From Gammaproteobacteria bacterium RIFOXYD12_FULL_61_37 (GTDB lineage: Bacteria > Pseudomonadota > Gammaproteobacteria > Chromatiales > Chromatiaceae): a stretch of DNA of 64,000 bases. The position numbers and the translations under genes are program-made. Location of the stretch: positions 1 to 64,000 of the forward strand of contig MGZB01000012.1 of assembly GCA_001801995.1 (NCBI GenBank), written 5' to 3'. Positions 7,811 to 14,702 of this stretch are shown piece by piece. The notes beneath the pieces were generated by a model. That model saw nothing but the letters and a program-made list of their open reading frames with translations, was not told the DNA's origin and did not search any database. How positions within the stretch are numbered: the first letter of the stretch is position 1; every line of letters begins with the position of its first letter.

Positions 7811-9898
7811 TTATGCGGATTCGGTTTGGATATCACCTTCCAGGCTGGGATAGCGGACATGGTCCACCAGGGCCTGGATTTCCTTGCTCGGCGCGGAAGT
7901 CAGCAAGCTGCCGACGACGACACCGATGATCCCCAGCGTAATGCCGAAGGTGCCAGCGGCGATCGGCTCGATATCCCACCACTTGGGCGCGTTGACGCCG
8001 AAGAAGGGATAAGTCATGTACATGTAGTACATGCAGATGCCGAGGCCGGACAGCATACCCAGCACCGCGCCGGTCCTGTTGGCACGCTTCCAGAAAACGC
8101 CAAGCACCAACGCCGGGAAGAAGGCCGAGGCTGCCAAGGAGAAGGCCGCGCCCACCAGGAACAGAATGTCGCCGGGTTTGAGCGAGGTCACATAGGCAGC
8201 CAGCGCGGCCACCACCAGCAGCAGGCCCTTGGAAACGGCCAGGCGGCGGGTGGTCGGGGCGTTGGGATCGATCATCTTATAGTAAACGTCGTGGGACAGG
8301 GCATTGGCGATGGTCAGCAGCAGGCCGTCGGCGGTGGAGAGCGCCGCAGCCAAACCGCCGGCCGCCACCAGGCCGGAGATGACGTAGGGCAGACCGGCAA
8401 TCTCCGGCGTTGCCAGCACGACCAAGTCGGTACCGATGGTGATCTCGGCGAGCTGCACAATGCCGTCCATGTTGATGTCCGCTATCGACATCAGTGTCTT
8501 GTCCACCGCCGCCCAGTTGGCCACCCAGGCCGGCAAGGCCGCGAACGAGGAGCCGACCAGGTTACTGTAGACATCGAACTTCACCAGCACGGCCAGGGCC
8601 GGAGCGGAGAAGTAGAGCAGGAAGATGAAGAACAGGGACCAGCCCACGGAGTTGCGTGCCTCACGCACCGAAGGGGTGGTGTAGTAGCGCATCAGGATGT
8701 GGGGCAGTGCGGCGGTGCCGACCATCAGGCAGAGCACCAGGGCCAGGAAGTTTTTACGCTTCTTGGCGCTTTCTGCCTCGTCCTTGCCTGCGAAGGGCTT
8801 GGCGTGGGCGCTGACCGGGGCGGCCTTGGCCTTGGCACCGGTCATGTCCGTTTTCCAGGCGGCGGTAGCGGCAGCCACGTCAGCCGGGAACTTGGCCAGG
8901 GCATCCTCGGCCTTCTTGATGGCAGCGGCGTCAGGCGTTGCAGCAGCCTTCAGCTCGGCCACCTTGGCCTCGACTGCGGCCTTTTGCTCGGCCAGGTAAG
9001 CGTCACCGCGCGCCTTGAGGGCAGCCAGCTTGTCCTCGGCCGCCTTGGCCTTGTCGCGATGGATCTGACGCACGGACTCTTCGGCCGCGCCACGGGCGGT
9101 TGTCTTGTCGTTCAACTCCTTCTCCAGCTCGCCCACCTTCTGCAACTGATAGCCGTAGGCGATCTGCGGGATGGGGTTGCCGGTCTGCTGCACGGAGAGC
9201 CACACGGCGGGGATCATATAGGCGATGATCAGGATGATGTACTGGGCCACCTGGGTCCAGGTCACCGCGCGCATGCCGCCCAGGAAGGAACAGACCAGGA
9301 TGCCGGCGAGACCGACATAAACCCCGGTGGCAAATTCCAGACCGGTGAAGCGGGAGGTGATGAGGCCGACACCGTAGATCTGGGCGATGACATAGGTGAA
9401 GGAGCAGATGATGGCGGCGATGACACCGATGGAGCGGGGCAGATTGCCGTCGTAACGGGCGCCGAGGAAGTCAGGAATGGTGAACTGGCCGAACTTGCGC
9501 AGATAGGGTGCCAGGAACAAGGCCACCAGCACGTAGCCGCCGGTCCAGCCCATGACAAAGGCCAGGCCGTCATATCCCGCCGCGTAGAGGGTGCCGGCCA
9601 TGCCGATGAAGGAGGCCGCCGACATCCAGTCGGCCCCGGTGGCCATGCCATTGAACAGCGCGGGTACGCGCCGTCCGGCCACATAGTACTCGGAAACGTC
9701 CGCCGTGCGGCTCATGATGCCGATACCGGCGTAGAGGCCGATGGTTGCGAACAGGAACAGGTAGCCAAGGATTTTGTTAGGCACCCCGAGCTGTTCCAGG
9801 ATAGCCAACAAGATGACGAAGGTGATGAAACCACCGGTGTAGAAGCTGTAGTACTTCTTCAAGGAGGCGAAGAATTGGGATTGTGTCTGTGCTGTCAT
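7811..9898 (-). CDS. Sodium:solute symporter, VC_2705-type large subunit
   Basis: A 695-aa member of the SSS (SLC5) family, subfamily TIGR03648, which imports an organic solute (probably a short carboxylate) with Na+. Core signatures are the TADVSEYYVAGRRVPA segment near 65-80, WMSAASFIGMAG near 91-102 and a dense set of about 13 helices. Residues 252-383 form a large Ala/Lys/Glu-rich soluble insertion that looks coiled-coil, between two membrane helices; this length excess over simple symporters explains the 695 aa. The gene starts 3 bases after the DUF4212 stop, with its GAGGAGG ribosome binding site inside the preceding gene, so the two subunits are translationally linked. Confidence 0.9.
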   Translation of the reverse strand: MTAQTQSQFFASLKKYYSFYTGGFITFVILLAILEQLGVPNKILGYLFLFATIGLYAGIGIMSRTADVSEYYVAGRRVPALFNGMATGADWMSAASFIGMAGTLYAAGYDGLAFVMGWTGGYVLVALFLAPYLRKFGQFTIPDFLGARYDGNLPRSIGVIAAIICSFTYVIAQIYGVGLITSRFTGLEFATGVYVGLAGILVCSFLGGMRAVTWTQVAQYIILIIAYMIPAVWLSVQQTGNPIPQIAYGYQLQKVGELEKELNDKTTARGAAEESVRQIHRDKAKAAEDKLAALKARGDAYLAEQKAAVEAKVAELKAAATPDAAAIKKAEDALAKFPADVAAATAAWKTDMTGAKAKAAPVSAHAKPFAGKDEAESAKKRKNFLALVLCLMVGTAALPHILMRYYTTPSVREARNSVGWSLFFIFLLYFSAPALAVLVKFDVYSNLVGSSFAALPAWVANWAAVDKTLMSIADINMDGIVQLAEITIGTDLVVLATPEIAGLPYVISGLVAAGGLAAALSTADGLLLTIANALSHDVYYKMIDPNAPTTRRLAVSKGLLLVVAALAAYVTSLKPGDILFLVGAAFSLAASAFFPALVLGVFWKRANRTGAVLGMLSGLGICMYYMYMTYPFFGVNAPKWWDIEPIAAGTFGITLGIIGVVVGSLLTSAPSKEIQALVDHVRYPSLEGDIQTESA

Positions 9899-9901
9899 CG
9901 G

Positions 9902-10162
9902 TTATTCCTCCTCATGTACGCCGTATTCACGGTCGAGCTGGTTCATCCGGCGCGCATAGAACCAGATGATGATGACGTAGACGATCAGCGATCCCTGTGC
10001 CCCCATGTAAAAACCCAGCGGGAAGCCTAGGAAGCTGATCTCATTCAGTTGCGGGGCGAAGAAACTCGCCACGAAGGTCACGACGAACCAGATCCCCAGC
10101 AGCAGGCCGGTGATCTGGACGTTTTTCCGCCAATATTCGCGGTGTTTGTCGGTTAGTTGCAT
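9902..10162 (-). CDS. DUF4212 symporter small subunit
   Basis: An 86-aa protein with two membrane helices (residues about 15-38 and 45-68), matching the DUF4212/TIGR03647 small subunit always found in front of VC_2705-type sodium:solute symporters. The first residues HREYWRKNVQI and the central FLGFPLGFYMGAQGSL are typical. It presumably assembles with the large subunit encoded 3 bases downstream. The ATG at 10162 has AAGGTGG upstream. Confidence 0.9.
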   Translation of the reverse strand: MQLTDKHREYWRKNVQITGLLLGIWFVVTFVASFFAPQLNEISFLGFPLGFYMGAQGSLIVYVIIIWFYARRMNQLDREYGVHEEE

Positions 10163-10286
10163 GTTGCCACCTTGATGGTTGAAGGCTTTGGGCTTGAACC
10201 CGGCCTACGCATCGGGCCGGGTATGTGGTTTCTATTTTTTATCGCGGTCTCTCCTCTTCTTTAGTTCGAATGGGTTGCTCCACCGG

Positions 10287-12191
10287 CTAGAGCTGGTACT
10301 CCAGGGCGATGAACGACTGTAATTTCCTGGCCTGGCGGAAGGCCTCCTTGAGGATGCGGCGGTCCAGTTCGTCCAGCCGGTCCGGGTCGATGAAATTGCT
10401 GAGCGGCAGGCCCTCGTGGGCCTGCTGCTGGTGGTTGCGCATGCGCAGCAGGGTCAGGAACTGATAGGCGTGGCACCAGGCCTCCGCCTCCGGCTCACGC
10501 ACCACCCCGGACGCGGCGGCGGCCTTGAGGCGGGCGACGGTGTTGGTCTCGCCGATTCGGCCCGAAAGGGCAATCAGGCGGGCGGCATCGACGAAGGGCG
10601 TGGTGCCGTGGACCTTGAGGTCCAGCCCCTCGTCGCCGACGACGATGTCCCCCATCCAGCCTAGCGGTGGCCGGTTGCGCAGGGCGTTCTCCGTCATCTG
10701 CCGCAGGAAGCGGGGATTGGCGGCGATCCGGGCCAGGACCCAGTGGCGCAGCTCGGCGCAGCTCCCCGGCTCGCCGTACAGGGGTCGGAAATCGAAATAG
10801 ATGCTGGCGTTGAGCAGGTGCTCGGGGGTCCCCTGGTCGATCCAGCGGTCGAAGCGGTCCCGCCACTCGTCGAGGCTGAGACAGCAATCCGGGTTGCCGG
10901 CCATGATGTTGCCGGGGCAGAGGGGAAAGCCCACCTCGGCCAGCTCGGCATTGACGCGCCGGGCGAAGGGCAGCAGGGCCTGGCGAGTCTCATTCGCCGT
11001 CTTGCCGGGCGGGGCGAAGAAGAGGATGCCGTTGTCCTGGTCGGTCTTGAGGGTCTGCTCGCCGCGCCCCTCGCTGCCGAAGGCCAGCCAGGTGAAGTTC
11101 ACCGGGGGCTTGCCCAAGTCGCTCATGACTAGGCTGATGACCCGCTGGGCAATGCTGTCGTTGAGGGTGGTGATGATCTGGCCGAGCTGCTCCACCGAGG
11201 CCCCCTGGGCCAGCATCTGGTCCACCAGGCGATGGGTGCGCTGCCCCAGCACCTTCAGGGTGGCGATGTCCTCGGCCCGGCTGATGGAACGGCTGAGGCT
11301 GACCAGGCCGATGCGTTGCAGGGAGAAGAGGTCGCGCTCCGACACCACGCCCACCAGCCTGCCGCCCTCCACCACGCAGATGTGGCTGAAGCCGTGCTGG
11401 GCCATCAACAGCGCCGCCTCGTAGGCGCGGGCCTCCGGCGGGACGCTGTGGGGATCGGGGGTCATCAGCTCGGCCATGGGCATGTCGTGCCCGGCGCGGG
11501 GCAGGGCCACCCGCGAGAGCACATCGTGCAGGGTGAAGACGCCGAGGGGCCGTTGTTCCCCGTCCACCACCACCAGGCTGCCGATATGCTCCCGGTCCAT
11601 GACCGCCAGGGCCTCTCCCAGGGGAGTATCGGGGGCGCAGGTGATGGGCGGCCGGGCCAGCAGGCTCCGCAGGGGCGCATTCAGCGGGGAGTCCTCGGAG
11701 ACGCGGGTGGCCGAGCTGGCCTGCACCCCGCGCAGGGCGCTATCCAGCAGGCTGGCCAGGCGGCGGGTGCAGAAGTCTTGGAAGACAGGGCTGATCTCGA
11801 ACAGCTTGTCGAAATCGCCCCGGTCCAGCTCATAGCAAAAGCTGTCCTCCACCGCCCGGTTCACCGTGCGCACCGGACGGCGCGACAACAGCGCGCCGAT
11901 GGGGAAGCATTCGCCGGTCACCAGTTCCCAGGCGCCCTCCTCGTCCGGCCCCTCCTTCCCCAACTCGCCACGGATGCGGCCCTGCTTGATGATGTAAAAA
12001 CGGTTGGATGGCCCGTCGGTGGGCGAGGTCACCGCCTCGCCCTTGGCATAGAAACCCAGCTTGAGCCGCTTGGAAAGAAACTCCAGATCCGTCGTCGCCA
12101 TCCGGTTGAAGGGGGCATGGCGCTGCAAAAAGTCCACCAGCGGGGCCAGGGGGGAGGGATGGGTGGTGACGGGTTTCAGGGCCATGTTCAT
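10287..12191 (-). CDS. cNMP-like/CBS/DUF294 nucleotidyltransferase-like signalling protein (paralogue 1)
   Basis: About 634 aa from the ATG at 12191 (a GTG at 12230 and another ATG at 12185 are alternatives; none has a strong ribosome binding site). Domain order: an N-terminal cyclic-nucleotide-binding-like region (FNRMATTDLEFL onwards), two CBS repeats in the middle (for example IGSLVVVDGEQRPLGVFTL), then a GlnD-like nucleotidyltransferase domain (DUF294) with the motif AFGSEGRGEQTLKTDQDNG, and the DUF294 C-terminal helical domain. The family is thought to couple ligand sensing to nucleotidyl transfer, but substrates are unknown. It sits upstream of the symporter subunits as in pseudomonads, and a paralogue lies at 18725. 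Two palindromic operator-like sites lie 107-144 bases upstream. Confidence 0.85.
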   Translation of the reverse strand: MNMALKPVTTHPSPLAPLVDFLQRHAPFNRMATTDLEFLSKRLKLGFYAKGEAVTSPTDGPSNRFYIIKQGRIRGELGKEGPDEEGAWELVTGECFPIGALLSRRPVRTVNRAVEDSFCYELDRGDFDKLFEISPVFQDFCTRRLASLLDSALRGVQASSATRVSEDSPLNAPLRSLLARPPITCAPDTPLGEALAVMDREHIGSLVVVDGEQRPLGVFTLHDVLSRVALPRAGHDMPMAELMTPDPHSVPPEARAYEAALLMAQHGFSHICVVEGGRLVGVVSERDLFSLQRIGLVSLSRSISRAEDIATLKVLGQRTHRLVDQMLAQGASVEQLGQIITTLNDSIAQRVISLVMSDLGKPPVNFTWLAFGSEGRGEQTLKTDQDNGILFFAPPGKTANETRQALLPFARRVNAELAEVGFPLCPGNIMAGNPDCCLSLDEWRDRFDRWIDQGTPEHLLNASIYFDFRPLYGEPGSCAELRHWVLARIAANPRFLRQMTENALRNRPPLGWMGDIVVGDEGLDLKVHGTTPFVDAARLIALSGRIGETNTVARLKAAAASGVVREPEAEAWCHAYQFLTLLRMRNHQQQAHEGLPLSNFIDPDRLDELDRRILKEAFRQARKLQSFIALEYQL

Positions 12192-12297
12192 TTGGGCGCA
12201 CAAAGGGGTGCAAACCCAGTTGCAACTCACATGCCATGGCGAATAAAGCGGTAACTCAGTGACTTAGCGGCGAAAGGGGCCGCGCTGTGGGGAATCT

Positions 12298-12312
12298 GTT
12301 ACGACGGGTAAC
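12298..12312. promoter_or_regulatory. GTTAC-N5-GTAAC dyad, site 1
   Basis: The sequence GTTACGACGGGTAAC is a perfect 5-bp inverted repeat with a 5-bp spacer. It lies upstream of the DUF294 gene, 23 bp centre-to-centre from site 2, about two helical turns. This is the arrangement expected of a regulator bound as two dimers on one face of DNA. No regulator is identified. Confidence 0.5.
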
Positions 12313-12320
12313 GAAACAGG

Positions 12321-12335
12321 GTTACGAAAGGTAAC
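12321..12335. promoter_or_regulatory. GTTAC-N5-GTAAC dyad, site 2
   Basis: GTTACGAAAGGTAAC is identical over all 15 bases to the site at 17899 in front of the cbrX-like gene, and is one of two tandem dyads upstream of the DUF294 gene. Identity in the spacer as well as in the arms argues for a shared operator rather than chance. Confidence 0.55.
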
Positions 12336-12420
12336 GCAGCAGTGCGGGGCAGGGGGGATTTCCGGCTCCGTCCGATCCAGGGCGATTTCAGTGCGACGTA
12401 AGAGCGGGTCTTCTCACCTA

Positions 12421-12580
12421 AACCTTTCAAATCAAACCGCAAAGGGCGCAAAGTACGCCAAGATTACAACAGCTTATCCATAGGTCTTCTCAAACCGGAT
12501 CGATGAGTAAATGAATGATCGCAACCCACCGTTTTTCTTCGTGTTCTTTGCGTCCTTTGCGGTTAAATGCAGGATTTAGG
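12421..12580. repeat. Palindromic interspersed repeat, copy C
   Basis: The left arm contains aaaccgcaaagggcgcaaag (from about 12435). The facing right arm, gcgtcctttgcggttaaatg, lies near 12550-12569 and is followed by the gatttaggt tail. The element ends at the stop codon of the Uma2-like gene. About 90 bases of unrelated-looking sequence separate the arms. Confidence 0.7.
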
Positions 12581-12582
12581 TC

Positions 12583-13143
12583 TCAGTCCGCCCACAAGCC
12601 GGAGAGGCTGAAACAGGTGGCGTCGAAGGGCGGCTGGGAGACTTCGTCGCCGTTTTCCAGCACGGTCAGCAGCAGCCACTTGCCCTCGCGATTCTCAAAG
12701 ACCTCCAGCGTGCGTAGATCCGGGTCCACCAGCCAGGCGTGGGCCACGCCCTGCCGGGCGTAGATGGGGAGCTTTTCCGCCCGGTCCAGACGGGCGGTGG
12801 AGGGCGAGAGGATTTCGCACACCCAATCCGGGGCAAGCTCGAACCAGGCGGTCTCGGGCAGACGGGGCATGCGTTCCCGCCGCCAGCCAGCGATGTCCGG
12901 CACCAGGATGTCCCGCCCCAGGTGGAGTTCCGGCTCGTCCAGAATCCACCAGCCGCCGGGGCCGTTGTGGCCCCGGTCGTAGGGGCTGCCCAACTCGAAG
13001 CCGATGGCGGAACAGGCGCGGGCATGCCGGGGGGCGGGCCTGGGGTGTGTTATCAGCCGTCCGGCAATGATTTCTCCCACCAGGTTCTCCGGCAGATCGA
13101 ACAGGTCTTCGTAGGTGGCGGGTTTGAATGCAGGCAAGACCAT
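12583..13143 (-). CDS. Uma2-family (DUF820) putative endonuclease
   Basis: A 186-aa protein of the Uma2/DUF820 family, which has the PD-(D/E)XK nuclease fold and is common in cyanobacteria and many environmental bacteria; its biological role is not established. The family landmarks are the start ATYEDLFDLPE, the acidic DILVPDIAGWRRER segment and WVCEILSPST followed by DRAEKLPIYARQGV. The ATG at 13143 follows GGGAG. It is probably a single-gene unit between the DUF294 gene and cbrB, with an interspersed repeat touching its stop codon. Confidence 0.85.
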   Translation of the reverse strand: MVLPAFKPATYEDLFDLPENLVGEIIAGRLITHPRPAPRHARACSAIGFELGSPYDRGHNGPGGWWILDEPELHLGRDILVPDIAGWRRERMPRLPETAWFELAPDWVCEILSPSTARLDRAEKLPIYARQGVAHAWLVDPDLRTLEVFENREGKWLLLTVLENGDEVSQPPFDATCFSLSGLWAD

Positions 13144-13220
13144 GGTGGAGTCTCCCAGGGTGGATTGCCCAGAGTTTAGCGCAAAAAGAATCTTGGCCGG
13201 TTTAACTCCGCACCACCCTC

Positions 13221-14537
13221 CTATCCCTTCACCCTCGGCACTCCCAGCCGATGGCGGCGTTCCCAGAGGGTCTTGCGGCTGATGTCGAGACAGCGGGCGA
13301 GTTCGGTCTCGGTCATGCGGCCTTCGTTTTCGCGCACGAAGCGGCGGAAGTAGTCGTCCAGGGAGAGGGGCTGGCCGGAGGTGGCCGGTTCTTCGATGGC
13401 CAGCAGGTTGGGACCGATGAGGGGGCCTTCGGCCAGGATCAGTGCCCGTTCCAGGGTGTTTTCCAGTTCGCGGACGTTGCCGGGCCAGGGGTATTGGCGC
13501 AGCCGTTCCAGTGCCTCGGGGGTGAAGGCGACGGGGGGACGGTTGAGGCGCTGACGGGCCTTTTCGAGCAGCATCCGGGCCAGTTCGAGGATGTCGTCGC
13601 CGCGTTCACGCAGCGGGGGGAGGCGGATCTCCACCACCCGCAGCCGGTAGTAGAGGTCGCCGCGAAAGCTGCCGTCCTTGACGCACTGCTGGAGGTCGCG
13701 GTGGGTGGCGGCGATGAGGCGAACCCTGACGTGGCGCACCTGGGTGGAACCGACCCGCCGGATTTCGCCCTCTTGAATGACCCGCAGCAGTCGCGCCTGG
13801 GCCTCGGGGGGCAGTTCGCCGGCCTCGTCCAGGAAGAGGGTGCCGCCGTCGGCGGCCTCCACCAGTCCCCGGTGGGTGCCGACGGCGCCGGTGAAGGCCC
13901 CTTTTTCGTGGCCGAAGAGTTCCGATTCGATGAGCCCGGAGGGGATGGCGGCGCAGTTGACGGCGATGATGGGGGCGTCGCGGCGGCCACTCTGTTCATG
14001 GACGGCCCGAGCCACCAGTTCCTTGCCGGTGCCCGATTCGCCCAGGATCAGGACGGTGGCGTCGGTGGGGGCCACCTTGCGGATGTGCTCGAAGACCTCG
14101 CGCATGGCGGGGCTTTGGCCGACCATGCCGGCCACGGGGTAGGCGCGGGAGAGGTCAGACTTGAGGGCCTGGTTCTGCCGGGCCAGGGCGTTCTGCCGGA
14201 GGATGCGCTCGACGATGAGCAGCATCTCGTCGTGGTCGAAGGGCTTGGCGATGTAGTCCACCGCGCCCATCTGCATGGACTCCACCGCCGAACGCACGCT
14301 GGCGTAGCTGGTCATCATCAGCACCGGCACCGGCTGGGCCTTGGCGATGATGGCGGTCCCCGGCTCCCCGGGCAGGCGCAGGTCGGCGATGATCAGGTCG
14401 AAATCGGTCAGGCCGAAGTGGGCTTCCGCCTCGGCCACCGAACCCGCCTCGCTGACGCTGTAGCCGTGGCGGCCCAGGAGACGGCGCAGGGCCTGTCGGA
14501 TCACCACCTCGTCTTCGACGATGAGGATGCGGTTCAT
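13221..14537 (-). CDS. cbrB: CbrB/NtrC-family sigma-54 response regulator
   Basis: A 438-aa regulator with an N-terminal receiver domain (phospho-acceptor Asp52 in [10 protein letters not shown], Lys98 in IAKPFD), a central AAA+ sigma-54 activator domain (Walker A GESGTGKE at 166-173, loop GAFTGA at 213-218) and a C-terminal Fis-type helix-turn-helix ([20 protein letters not shown]). It should activate sigma-54 promoters when phosphorylated by the kinase encoded just upstream. The start is ATG 14537, with GGAGG nine bases before; the longer frame to 14615 would run through a repeat. The partner kinase identifies it as CbrB-like, the regulator of carbon/nitrogen source use in pseudomonads. Confidence 0.82.
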   Translation of the reverse strand: MNRILIVEDEVVIRQALRRLLGRHGYSVSEAGSVAEAEAHFGLTDFDLIIADLRLPGEPGTAIIAKAQPVPVLMMTSYASVRSAVESMQMGAVDYIAKPFDHDEMLLIVERILRQNALARQNQALKSDLSRAYPVAGMVGQSPAMREVFEHIRKVAPTDATVLILGESGTGKELVARAVHEQSGRRDAPIIAVNCAAIPSGLIESELFGHEKGAFTGAVGTHRGLVEAADGGTLFLDEAGELPPEAQARLLRVIQEGEIRRVGSTQVRHVRVRLIAATHRDLQQCVKDGSFRGDLYYRLRVVEIRLPPLRERGDDILELARMLLEKARQRLNRPPVAFTPEALERLRQYPWPGNVRELENTLERALILAEGPLIGPNLLAIEEPATSGQPLSLDDYFRRFVRENEGRMTETELARCLDISRKTLWERRHRLGVPRVKG

Positions 14538-14551
14538 CTTAATAACCTCCA

Positions 14552-14702
14552 TTAACCGCAAAGGACGCGAAAAACGCGAAGAAATGCAATAGGTTACATC
14601 TATTGGCGCTTTCACCTGCCGGGCGAGAGGCTGAGCGCATGTAAGCTGTTGTATTACTTTGCGCTCCTTTGCGATCTTTGCGGCTAAACGCGGTTTTTAG
14701 GT
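14552..14702. repeat. Palindromic interspersed repeat, copy D, between cbrA and cbrB
   Basis: The left arm ttaaccgcaaaggacgcg starts at 14552. The right arm gctcctttgcgatctttgcg lies near 14663-14682 and is followed by a gtttttaggtt tail that abuts the cbrA stop codon. This copy sits inside the putative cbrA-cbrB transcript, so it could form an RNA hairpin affecting expression of the regulator. Confidence 0.7.

Noticed and set aside
7826-10030. 734-codon plus-strand frame opposite the symporter genes
   Set aside because: Shadow frame: reads as Gly/His/Gln-rich text without domains, while both symporter subunits are well recognised on the minus strand.
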